A stretch of 9,344 bases of DNA from Desulfatitalea sp. (lineage in GTDB: Bacteria > Desulfobacterota > Desulfobacteria > Desulfobacterales > Desulfosarcinaceae), in the NCBI GenBank assembly GCA_013041835.1, contig JABDRH010000361.1, positions 1 through 9,344 of the forward strand, in the 5' to 3' direction. The notes beneath the pieces are model-generated. The model did no database searches and was not told where the DNA came from. It saw only the letters and a program-made list of their open reading frames with translations. Positions within the stretch are counted from its first letter, which is position 1, and each line of letters starts with the position of its first letter. Shown piece after piece: positions 1 through 5,971 of this stretch. A program made the position numbers and the translations under genes.

Positions 1-881
1 GCGATGTAATTCCCGGCCTGACCACATCGATGATGGATCAGCTCGCCAGCTTTGGACTTCTACGACAGGCTGATTCGGCCAGGTATGTCACATGCTTGGA
101 CTGCAATGGGCAGCATGTCGAAGAGGTGATCCCCATGAAAAGTCCGGAGGGCACCACTCGATTTTACATCATGTGCCCCGAAAACGGGCGGCTCGAAATT
201 AATCGTCAGCGCCTATTGCAGTATGCCATCGATTACGCACCGCTGCCACAGGCCGTTGCAGCTTCATTTTCAACACGAAAATCCCTCGAGGAAATTCTCC
301 CCGGTCGCTTATGGGATCTGGGTCGTGTTGCCCTCGCTGGAAAGTCTCGGATGTTGTGGATGGCACGGGGGCTTGCGTGGGCCGACGCTCTGTCATTGAA
401 AGATGCATTGCCCAAAGGGCGGTCGCCAGTACTCTTTTTTATTGGGCTGCCACCGTTGGCCGGTCTGGTGGATATTCCACCGGAATCCCTTATTGATCTC
501 AAAACCATAGTTCACATCGAGAACAACAAGCTGATAGTTGATAAAGCTGCTGTCGAGTGTCAGCTCCGGCAAGGTGATGCAACGCAACCGGTCAGGAATA
601 AGCAATCAAAAAAACGGGCACCCCGGGCTACGGCCATCGATGCAATCAAAAGGGAATTAAAAGAGCATCTGAGGGCAGCGCGGGATCATGCACATTCTAC
701 CCTAGACAATACCGGTGAGGCCGCCCTGCTTCCCCGACCAACACAAAAACAACTCGCTAACCAGCTCGATGTCCATGTCTCTTCCATCTCCCGTGCCATC
801 AACGACACATCGGATAAAGAGATGGCAATTCTATGGGAGATCGCCAATGATCTTTCCCAAGTTATGAATTTCAAGGGGTGA
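1..881 (+). CDS. Putative DNA-binding regulator, Cys/His knuckle plus C-terminal HTH (5' partial)
   Basis: I read this as the 3' part of a gene. The frame is open from position 3, upstream of the first ATG at 30, with no stop before the window edge, and no Shine-Dalgarno sequence precedes that ATG. Counting from the ATG at 30 (283 residues), Cys22, Cys25, His29 and Cys49 form a CxxC-x3-H ... C arrangement that could bind zinc. A basic stretch around residues 185-205 leads to a helix-turn-helix-like segment at about 237-258 (PTQKQLANQLDV, then SSISRAIN), which resembles the recognition region of phage and plasmid repressors. The probable role is sequence-specific DNA binding, perhaps control of the downstream early genes. 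The family is not recognised by name. The TGA stop is at 879-881 and an inverted repeat follows directly. It could instead be a plasmid-type replication or partition accessory protein. Confidence 0.72.
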   Translation, partial: DVIPGLTTSMMDQLASFGLLRQADSARYVTCLDCNGQHVEEVIPMKSPEGTTRFYIMCPENGRLEINRQRLLQYAIDYAPLPQAVAASFSTRKSLEEILPGRLWDLGRVALAGKSRMLWMARGLAWADALSLKDALPKGRSPVLFFIGLPPLAGLVDIPPESLIDLKTIVHIENNKLIVDKAAVECQLRQGDATQPVRNKQSKKRAPRATAIDAIKRELKEHLRAARDHAHSTLDNTGEAALLPRPTQKQLANQLDVHVSSISRAINDTSDKEMAILWEIANDLSQVMNFKG

Positions 882-912
882 TTGCAGTTTTCATGATTTG
901 CCGCAACTGCAA
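882..912. promoter_or_regulatory. Inverted repeat directly after the first gene
   Basis: TTGCAGTT (882-889) and AACTGCAA (905-912) are perfect 8-bp complements separated by 15 bases, starting one base after the stop codon. No T-run follows, so it is a poor intrinsic terminator. It could be a mRNA 3'-end hairpin or an operator dyad. Confidence 0.35.
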
Positions 913-928
913 CAGTCACCTTTAAAAC

Positions 929-959
929 CCGTAACCTTATTGATTTAGGATAGTTACGG
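929..959. promoter_or_regulatory. Inverted repeat, possible operator
   Basis: CCGTAAC (929-935) and GTTACGG (953-959) are perfect 7-bp complements around a 17-base AT-rich spacer. The geometry suits a dimeric regulator binding site as well as an RNA hairpin. No convincing -35/-10 pair was found nearby, so its use as an operator is inference. Confidence 0.3.
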
Positions 960-992
960 TCCCGCCCAAAATTTTTATCATCATTTCGTGCA

Positions 993-1060
993 ATTTCTCC
1001 AGAGGGCAAAGAGCCGTGCACAGGGCACGGCGTATTTGACCAACTCTTCTCAGGAGAAAT
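993..1060 (+). promoter_or_regulatory. Leader structure pairing with the ribosome binding site of the 1064 gene
   Basis: ATTTCTCC (993-1000) is the exact complement of GGAGAAAT (1053-1060), which contains the Shine-Dalgarno sequence six bases before the ATG at 1064. Between the arms sits a perfect 7-bp hairpin, GCCGTGC (1013-1019) with GCACGGC (1025-1031), loop ACAGG. A weaker local fold, TTCT (1047-1050) with AGAA (1055-1058), would compete for the same site. The layout would let folding or a bound factor control translation. It matches no riboswitch class that I recognise, and the function is inference. Confidence 0.4.
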
Positions 1061-1063
1061 GTT

Positions 1064-1402
1064 ATGCAGGAAACCAGAAACGACTTCACCAAATCTTCCC
1101 TTTCACAACCAAATGCCCGGCTCGTTGAATTGATGCAACGCATCAACTTCGGCGCGATTGAAAAACTCATTTTCAAGAGAGGCGAATTGCTATTCGACCC
1201 ACCGCCGCGCGTTATCCGAGAGATAAAATTCTGTGCCGAAAACGGCCCAAGGCCCGAAACCACCAAACAGGATTTTACGCTTAAGGCCCAGGTGCGCGAC
1301 CTGTTCGCCCAGATCGAGACGTTGGGCGACGGAGTCATCCACTCACTTGAGGTAAAGCACGGTCTGCCCTTCAAAATGATTATCGAGGAGAATGCCGCCT
1401 GA
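1064..1402 (+). CDS. Conserved-looking small protein of unknown function (112 aa)
   Basis: A clear AGGAGA ribosome binding site at 1052-1057 lies six bases before the ATG. The 112-residue product is soluble, with no signal peptide or membrane segment. Residues 18-40 look helical (ARLVELMQRINFGAIEKL), followed by a short strand-turn and the motif FDPPPRVIREIKF at about residues 44-56, then ENGPRPE. My impression is that proteins with this FDPPPRV...ENGPRPE pattern occur in phage-like regions of other proteobacteria, but I cannot name a family. The gene sits alone between a structured leader and a terminator-like hairpin, so it is probably a separate transcription unit. That fits a small regulator or host-takeover protein, but nothing in the sequence shows the function. 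Confidence 0.75.
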   Translation: MQETRNDFTKSSLSQPNARLVELMQRINFGAIEKLIFKRGELLFDPPPRVIREIKFCAENGPRPETTKQDFTLKAQVRDLFAQIETLGDGVIHSLEVKHGLPFKMIIEENAA

Positions 1403-1430
1403 AAACTGGGGTTGGCTCCCCAATTTTAAT
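1403..1430 (+). terminator. Likely intrinsic terminator after the 1064 gene
   Basis: Starting right after the TGA stop, TGGGG (1407-1411) pairs with CCCCA (1418-1422) around a six-base loop. AAAA precedes the stem and ATTTTAATT follows it, giving an A-rich/hairpin/T-rich layout. The stem is short (5 bp) and the T-run is interrupted, so termination may be partial. Confidence 0.5.
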
Positions 1431-1464
1431 TCATTCACTTGTTTTTCGCTACCTGACAACTAAC

Positions 1465-1576
1465 CGGCCACAAAGTGGAGGCGTTGTGGGTGCCGCTGAC
1501 GCGGTGAACCTGCAACGCCTCTGTTCATTTGGTCGCTGTCTCTGTCGGCACCCACGCCCCTCGGCCACGAGGAGGT
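1465..1576 (+). promoter_or_regulatory. Structured RNA leader upstream of the sigma-like gene
   Basis: The gap between 1403 and 1580 has no gene but holds dense secondary structure. Hairpin A: 1476-1491 pairs with 1508-1523 (16 pairs, four of them G-U, core GAGGCGTTG/CAACGCCTC), capped by CCGC/GCGG (1493-1496 with 1501-1504). Hairpin B: GTGGGTGCCG (1486-1495) is a perfect 10-bp complement of CGGCACCCAC (1546-1555). It can extend by pairing GAGG (1478-1481) with CCTC (1559-1562). Hairpin C: CCTCG (1559-1563) pairs with CGAGG (1568-1572), covering part of the AGGAGG ribosome binding site (1570-1575). A and B are mutually exclusive, and extended B excludes C. This is the logic of a translational switch. 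It matches no known riboswitch that I recognise. Confidence 0.45.
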
Positions 1577-1580
1577 TCAA

Positions 1581-2165
1581 ATGGGTTCTGACAATTGTTT
1601 TGAAACCGTCGACGATTATGCCGTTCGAATCATCAAACATAAAGCCAGACAACTGGTCGGCCGTTATGGCCTGACCTTTTTCGATCGCGAGGACCTGGAA
1701 CAGGAGCTCATGATCGATCTGCTGCAGCGCATGCGTCACTTCAACCCGGCCAAGGCTAAGAAAACGACGTTCATAGCCCGAATCGTGGAACGGCACATCG
1801 CCACCATTCTTGAAGCCCGTCATGCTCAATGCCGGGATTGGCGCCTGTGTCGCGTGTCGCTCAACACACCATACGAAAACGAAAAGGGCGATACCTGGGA
1901 GCTGATCGATCGTGTGGACAATGAAGGTGTCCTGCGCCCTTGCCAACACGACACTCGGGAAATTGAAATCAACAACCTGCGAATGGACGTAAAGCGCGTG
2001 CTCGACACACTGCCGGAAGACCTTCGTGATCTGTGCGAACGGTTACGCGAAAGCAACATGGCCGAGATTGCGCGGGAGACGGGCGTTCCCCGAACCACCC
2101 TTTACGACAAACTGACCAGGATCCGGGAGGCCTTTCGTAAGGCCGGACTGGATGACTGCTTCTGA
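1581..2165 (+). CDS. Sigma-70-like RNA polymerase sigma factor (phage-encoded)
   Basis: The 194-residue product has a sigma region 2-like N-terminal half. Residues 12-80 are helical, with DREDLEQELMIDLLQRM at about 35-51 and the TTFIARIVERHIATILEAR stretch corresponding to the core-binding and -10-recognition helices. The C-terminal region 4-like helix-turn-helix spans about 144-187 (LPEDLRDLCERL, then MAEIARETGVPRTTLYDKL). The size and two-domain layout fit small ECF-type sigma factors. The strong AGGAGG ribosome binding site (1570-1575), five bases before the ATG, fixes the start. In a phage context it would redirect host RNA polymerase to phage promoters. It could also be a sigma-fold DNA-binding regulator without sigma activity, because the region between the domains is unusually polar. 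Its structured leader suggests translational regulation. Confidence 0.8.
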   Translation: MGSDNCFETVDDYAVRIIKHKARQLVGRYGLTFFDREDLEQELMIDLLQRMRHFNPAKAKKTTFIARIVERHIATILEARHAQCRDWRLCRVSLNTPYENEKGDTWELIDRVDNEGVLRPCQHDTREIEINNLRMDVKRVLDTLPEDLRDLCERLRESNMAEIARETGVPRTTLYDKLTRIREAFRKAGLDDCF

Positions 2166-2218
2166 TCTCCGACGAATTAGCACCGATCCCGGTAAGTAAG
2201 CATCGTGCAGAACAAAGC

Positions 2219-2238
2219 GACCGACCGGGGCCTCGGTC
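2219..2238 (+). terminator. Hairpin between the sigma-like gene and the 2270 gene
   Basis: GACCGA (2219-2224) pairs with TCGGTC (2233-2238) around CCGGGGCC, followed by ATTTGAAC. The T-run is too short for a strong intrinsic terminator. It may be a weak terminator or a leader hairpin for the next gene. The rest of 2166-2269 shows nothing else I can support. Confidence 0.3.
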
Positions 2239-2269
2239 ATTTGAACATTAAATCGAGAGGAATATTGCC

Positions 2270-2614
2270 ATGACTCAAGAGACCTATAAGTACCGATTCG
2301 ACCAGGAGACGGTCCAGGCCCAGGATATGGAAGACACCTTTATGCTGGCGCTGATGGCCGTAGAAAGCCTGCATAGCCGCTCACGGGTCCGCATGGAAGT
2401 GGGATTCGTCATCGACAAGCCCAACCGCACTTGCACCATCGACGCGGTCACCCCTGTCGGTCAGGAACTGGCCCGGATATTCACAGGCTTTGCAACCCGT
2501 GAATATGGCGAACGTGCGGTGCATATCGAGCGAATTGCTTCGTCCGGCTGCGCCTGTGCATCCAAGGTATCTATCAATACCACTCAAGCAGCATCCATGG
2601 AGACTACTGCTTGA
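2270..2614 (+). CDS. Hypothetical protein (114 aa)
   Basis: The ATG is preceded by an AGAGGA ribosome binding site (2256-2261) at 8-base spacing. The product is a small soluble protein with an alpha/beta appearance. A helix at about residues 17-36 (AQDMEDTFMLALMAVES) is followed by strands around RVRMEVGFVID and RTCTIDAVTPVGQELARIF, ending in a Ser/Thr/Ala-rich tail with a CAC tripeptide near residue 93. No signal peptide, membrane segment or catalytic motif is visible. Codon use resembles the following replication genes, and it probably heads or just precedes their operon. I do not recognise a family. Position alone suggests an early phage accessory protein. Confidence 0.7.
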   Translation: MTQETYKYRFDQETVQAQDMEDTFMLALMAVESLHSRSRVRMEVGFVIDKPNRTCTIDAVTPVGQELARIFTGFATREYGERAVHIERIASSGCACASKVSINTTQAASMETTA

Positions 2615-2674
2615 ATTATCCGGCCTGACATATGGTTGTAACCGGAGAGAAGAAAAAGAAACGAGGTGAAAACA

Positions 2675-3061
2675 ATGGAAGCATTGATCAAGGAAGGTGC
2701 ACAGCTGAAAGCACAGATCGACCAGCTATCGATACGGTTGCGCGAAATCAACAATACATTGGCACAAAAAGCTGAGTTCAAAGACGGCAAGAAGACTGCG
2801 CATCTATTTGCCCCAGGAATTAAGGCCACGATCCAATTAAGGGAAAACATCAAATGGGATCAAGCTCGTTTGCTGGAAGTAAAAAAGCATTTTGGACATT
2901 TCGATTCGGTGTTCAAGGCCGAATTCAAACCGCAGTCATCCAAAGAACTGACGGTGGCCATGGCCAAAAGCGCCGAATTCGAAAAGGCGATCGAATGGAC
3001 GCGGACCATCACCCCCGGCGCACCCGGCGTGACCTATGAAACCATCGAACAGGGAGAATAA
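2675..3061 (+). CDS. Small phage-type protein with N-terminal coiled coil (128 aa)
   Basis: I chose the ATG at 2675 over an in-frame GTG at 2666, because GAGGTG at 2663-2668 is the ribosome binding site for the ATG and overlaps the GTG itself. Residues 1-35 have heptad-like spacing (EGAQLKAQIDQLSIRLREINNTL, shown here as EGAQLKAQIDQL and onward) and predict a coiled coil. A beta-rich middle follows (KATIQLRENIKWDQARLLEV), with an F-x-x-x-F-K-A-E-F-K-P motif around 78-90 and a short helix (ELTVAMAKSAEFEKAIEW). Small proteins of this layout often sit just upstream of phage RecA-like ATPases, as here with a four-base gap. An accessory role in recombination or replication is inferred from position only, and no catalytic motif is present. 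Confidence 0.72.
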   Translation: MEALIKEGAQLKAQIDQLSIRLREINNTLAQKAEFKDGKKTAHLFAPGIKATIQLRENIKWDQARLLEVKKHFGHFDSVFKAEFKPQSSKELTVAMAKSAEFEKAIEWTRTITPGAPGVTYETIEQGE

Positions 3062-3065
3062 GCCC

Positions 3066-3809
3066 ATGGTACTTAAACCCATCACCCAAGAGAGCGCTGA
3101 CCGGATCTGCTGCCTGGTCATCGCCAAATACGGCCTGGGAAAGACTTCGCTGATCCGCACGGTTCTGGGCCAGCAGTTTGTAGACGGCCAGTGGCAGCAG
3201 GTAAGCCAGCCCGAGGAAAAGGCCTGTGTGCTTTCGGCCGAGTCCGGACTGCTATCGGTGCGGGACCTGCTCAAAGCCGGCATGATCGAAGGCTACGAGA
3301 TCGGTTCCTTGGCCGACTTCAAAGCCGCTTATGAATTGCTGCTTACCACACCGGAGATGCAAGAACGTTACGGCTGGGTTTTCATCGATTCGTTGTCGGA
3401 GATCTCGGACCGTTGCGATCAGGCCATGAAAGAAAAGTATCCTGATGCATCCAAGAACTTCAAACGCTGGGATGACTATACCGATTCGATGATCACCACC
3501 GTCAAAGGCTTTCGGGATCTTAAGGCCTATAATGTCGTGTTCACCTGCCTCGAGACCATCGACAAAGACCAGGACAACCGCCGCTATGTGGCCCCGGCCG
3601 TGGCCGGCAATAAACTCAAAGAGCGACTGCCCTCATTTTTTGATGAAGTATTTTATCTGAAAATCGAACAGGACGATGCCGGCAAAGATCATCGGGTTTT
3701 TTACACCCAACCCGTCAACGAATATCCGGCCAAAGACCGCTCCGGGTGCCTGTCGCCCATCGAGGTGCCCAACCTATTAGCCATCAAAAATAAAATATTA
3801 ACCGATTAG
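3066..3809 (+). CDS. Phage RecA-like ATPase (AAA_24/Sak4-type recombination protein)
   Basis: The 247-residue product carries a P-loop, AKYGLGKTSL, at about residues 20-29. It carries a Walker B-like strand, WVFIDSLSEI, at about 105-114, and a strand ending in a polar residue, YNVVFTCLET, around 157-166, as in RecA-fold ATPases. Length and layout fit the AAA_24 group that includes phage Sak4-type single-strand annealing/recombination proteins. The first glycine of the usual GxxxxGK[ST] is Ala here. The ATG at 3066 is preferred to an in-frame ATG at 3036, which lies inside the previous gene, because AGGGAG (3051-3056) precedes it. The DUF669 gene directly downstream is a common partner and is predicted to bind single-stranded DNA. 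Likely role: ATP-dependent recombination on phage DNA. Assignment to Sak4 specifically, rather than a general AAA_24 protein, is inference. Confidence 0.85.
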   Translation: MVLKPITQESADRICCLVIAKYGLGKTSLIRTVLGQQFVDGQWQQVSQPEEKACVLSAESGLLSVRDLLKAGMIEGYEIGSLADFKAAYELLLTTPEMQERYGWVFIDSLSEISDRCDQAMKEKYPDASKNFKRWDDYTDSMITTVKGFRDLKAYNVVFTCLETIDKDQDNRRYVAPAVAGNKLKERLPSFFDEVFYLKIEQDDAGKDHRVFYTQPVNEYPAKDRSGCLSPIEVPNLLAIKNKILTD

Positions 3810-3821
3810 GAGACTGAAACC

Positions 3822-4283
3822 ATGGCACAAGTCAATGCAAACCTGACCCATTATGAATCTGAAACCGGTTTCGACGTTCTGCCCCCCGGATGGTACCACG
3901 CCCGGGTCGTCGATTCCGAGATTAAGCAAGGCGACAAGGGGCCGTACATTAACTGGACCTACGAGATCGTGGGGCATCCCAACCGCGTCTGGGACATTAT
4001 GAGTCTTGGAAACGAAGTCTCAATGAAGCGCCTCAAGGCCCTGGCTGTTTGCGCCGGACACCCCAATCCCAACTTCATCGCCGACACAGAAGAGCTTCAC
4101 GGTAAGGAGCTCATGGTGCGGCTGAAAATCGAAAAAGACAAAAACGGCCAATATGAGGACAAGAACAAGGTCAGCGCATTCAAACCTCTTGGCACAGGAA
4201 AGGACAACCCGCCGGCCGCGGTCGCGGCGCAGTCGGCAACAGCTCAACCCCAAAAACCGGTCATGCCCTGGGAAAAGGCCTAA
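3822..4283 (+). CDS. DUF669-family protein, putative single-stranded DNA-binding protein
   Basis: The 153-residue product has the DUF669 pattern. An N-terminal segment with FDVLPPGWYHARVVDSEIK (about residues 18-36) leads into strands GPYINWTYEIVG and NRVWDIMSLG. A helix containing KRLKALAVCAG comes next, then a strand LHGKELMVRLKIEKDK. A low-complexity Pro/Ala/Gln linker (about 129-146) ends in MPWEKA. This resembles single-strand-binding proteins: an OB-like core, a flexible tail and a short conserved tip that could contact partner proteins. An AGGAGA ribosome binding site (3808-3813) overlaps the stop codon of the upstream ATPase, so the pair is translationally linked. The family's ssDNA-binding role is predicted from phage gene context and fold similarity and is not proven for this protein. 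Confidence 0.88.
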   Translation: MAQVNANLTHYESETGFDVLPPGWYHARVVDSEIKQGDKGPYINWTYEIVGHPNRVWDIMSLGNEVSMKRLKALAVCAGHPNPNFIADTEELHGKELMVRLKIEKDKNGQYEDKNKVSAFKPLGTGKDNPPAAVAAQSATAQPQKPVMPWEKA

Positions 4284-4288
4284 AGCAC

Positions 4289-5971
4289 ATGTCGTTTGCG
4301 CTAAGGCCTTATCAGAAGGATTGCCTCGATGCGATCATCGAGGCAATCCCGCTTCAGGAGCATATCCTGGTGCAGGCCGCCACCGGTGCCGGCAAGACGA
4401 TCATCTTCTGCAAGCTGATCGAATCATTGCTCACCGAATGGCCGCACATCCGTATCGGCATCCTGGCCCACCGCCGGGAGCTGATCACTCAGGCCCAGGA
4501 TAAGCTGCTGAAAGTCTGGCCCCAGGCTCCCATCGGTGTGGCGTGCGCCTCCACGGGCATGACCGTCGACACCGACAAACCGGTAGTGATCGGAAGCGTT
4601 CAGACCCTGATGGGCCGGCTTGAACACACGGCGCCGTTTGACATCGTCATCATTGACGAGTGTCATCGCATACCCCCGATCAACAAAAAGAGCCAGTACC
4701 AGAAATGGCTCGGCGCCATGAAACAGTACAACCCCAGGGTCCGCATCCTGGGTTTTACGGCCACTCCCTTTCGTCTGGGGCACGGGTATATCTACGGCGC
4801 GGTTAAAAGAGCCGATCACGACAACCTGTTCGAATCCCTCAGCTACCGCATCGGGATCAAAGAGCTGCAAGACCAAGGTTACCTTTGCGCCTACCGCGCC
4901 AAGGGAGCCAAGAATGTTTCTCAGGATCTGAAAAAAGTGAAGGTCGCCGGCGACTACAACACCGCCGACCTGGCCGAGGTGATGAGCCGCAGTGAGCATG
5001 TGGGTTCGGCGGTGCGCGCCATGGAAAAATACGCCGCCGACCGTAAGCGGATCGTGGTGTTCTGCGTGACCATCGCGCACGCCGAAAAGGTCATGCAGGC
5101 CTTTCGCAAAGCCGGCCACACCGCCGCATGCGTGCATTCAAAAATGGATCTGTCCCAACGCGACATGACCCTTGACCTGTTTGAAAAGGGGTTGGTGCGC
5201 ATCGTCTGCAATGTTGGCGTGTTGACCGAGGGCTGGGACAGCCCAGCCGTAGATTGTGTCATCATGTGTCGGCCGACCAAATCGGCAGCCCTTTACGTGC
5301 AGATGTGCGGCCGGGGACTGCGCCCCCATCCGGGCAAAACCGACGTGCTGATACTGGATCTCTCCAGCAACTGCTCAGCCCACGGGGATCCGGACACACC
5401 CAACGTGCCGGTGCCAGGACGCAGCAGCGGCACTGGTGATCCGATCTTGAAAGTGTGTCCCAAGTGCTTCGAACTTACCGCTGTGGCAGCCAAGGTCTGC
5501 CGGGCTTGCGGATATGTGTGGCCCGTGGAGACGGTCGAACACCATGGCGAGGTGGAGATGAAAAGTGTCGCCTGGTCCCAGGCGCCCGCGCCGCTGGCCG
5601 TTGAGATCGTCAATGTTGACATCGAAGACTATACCTCCCGGGCGGGCAACAACATGTTGCGCGTGAAGTTGACCTGTCAAACCGGGGAAACCATCCAGCC
5701 TCTGTGGGTCAACGAGTTCCTCGATTTTGAAGGCAATGGCTCCAAGTGGGGCCGGCAGCGGGCGCGGCGGCTCTGGCAGCATCTTGTGGGCACCGATCCA
5801 CCGCAAACCGTGGCCGAGGCCAGGAACCGGTACGGTGAGCTGCAGATGAGCCTGCCCGGCAGGATCGAAATCATAGAGAAAAACAAATGGTGGAACGTGC
5901 ACCATTGGGGCGTCAAACCCTGGAACCTTAACGGAGAAGAAAATGGCCTTGATTCCAACTGCCATGGATAA
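4289..5971 (+). CDS. Superfamily 2 DEAD/DEAH-box helicase with C-terminal zinc ribbon
   Basis: All SF2 motifs are present. LRPYQ is at residues 5-9, motif I ATGAGKT at 31-37, motif Ia LAHRRELITQA around 63-73, and motif II DECH at 123-126. Motif III GFTATP is at 155-160, motif IV RIVVFCVTIAHAEKV around 253-267, motif V VGVLTEGWDSP from 309, and motif VI QMCGRGLRP from 338. This is the type I restriction/UvrB-like (ResIII plus Helicase_C) layout. A CPKC...CRAC zinc ribbon follows (Cys390, 393, 404, 407). A roughly 140-residue C-terminal domain of unknown family, rich in Trp, completes the protein. The product should unwind or remodel duplex DNA using ATP, probably during phage replication or recombination. 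Translation is likely coupled to the DUF669 gene, whose stop lies five bases upstream; the ribosome binding site (AAAAGG, 4273-4278) is weak. A perfect 14-bp hairpin lies within codons 10-21. Confidence 0.93.
   Translation: MSFALRPYQKDCLDAIIEAIPLQEHILVQAATGAGKTIIFCKLIESLLTEWPHIRIGILAHRRELITQAQDKLLKVWPQAPIGVACASTGMTVDTDKPVVIGSVQTLMGRLEHTAPFDIVIIDECHRIPPINKKSQYQKWLGAMKQYNPRVRILGFTATPFRLGHGYIYGAVKRADHDNLFESLSYRIGIKELQDQGYLCAYRAKGAKNVSQDLKKVKVAGDYNTADLAEVMSRSEHVGSAVRAMEKYAADRKRIVVFCVTIAHAEKVMQAFRKAGHTAACVHSKMDLSQRDMTLDLFEKGLVRIVCNVGVLTEGWDSPAVDCVIMCRPTKSAALYVQMCGRGLRPHPGKTDVLILDLSSNCSAHGDPDTPNVPVPGRSSGTGDPILKVCPKCFELTAVAAKVCRACGYVWPVETVEHHGEVEMKSVAWSQAPAPLAVEIVNVDIEDYTSRAGNNMLRVKLTCQTGETIQPLWVNEFLDFEGNGSKWGRQRARRLWQHLVGTDPPQTVAEARNRYGELQMSLPGRIEIIEKNKWWNVHHWGVKPWNLNGEENGLDSNCHG
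4318..4349. repeat. Perfect 14-bp inverted repeat inside the helicase coding start
   Basis: GGATTGCCTCGATG (4318-4331) and CATCGAGGCAATCC (4336-4349) are exact reverse complements around the tetraloop CGAT. The structure begins 29 bases after the first base of the helicase ATG and encodes part of KDCLDAIIEAIP. As RNA it would be a very stable hairpin just inside the ribosome's initiation footprint. As DNA it is a candidate dyad binding site. Confidence 0.75.

Noticed and set aside
1011..1035. Resemblance of GCACAGGGCA-type bases to a c-di-GMP-I riboswitch
   Set aside because: Only a short core is similar, and it forms part of a simple hairpin. The conserved second stem, tetraloop and receptor are absent.
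1486..1674. 62-codon open frame in the sigma leader
   Set aside because: It starts at a non-ATG codon inside a hairpin, overlaps the sigma-like gene out of frame and lacks domain features.
2666..2674. GTG start for the coiled-coil gene
   Set aside because: The GTG is part of the GAGGTG ribosome binding site for the ATG at 2675.
3036..3065. Upstream ATG for the RecA-like ATPase
   Set aside because: It lies within the previous gene without a ribosome binding site, while AGGGAG serves the ATG at 3066.
4424..5137. 237-codon open frame on the minus strand
   Set aside because: It is fully opposite the helicase motifs, is His/Gly/Val-rich as expected from a complement of coding DNA, and has no recognisable domain.
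5254..5262. TTGTGTCAT in the helicase gene, 8/9 match to the iteron
   Set aside because: It is a single copy inside conserved motif codons with no cluster around it; it is likely chance.
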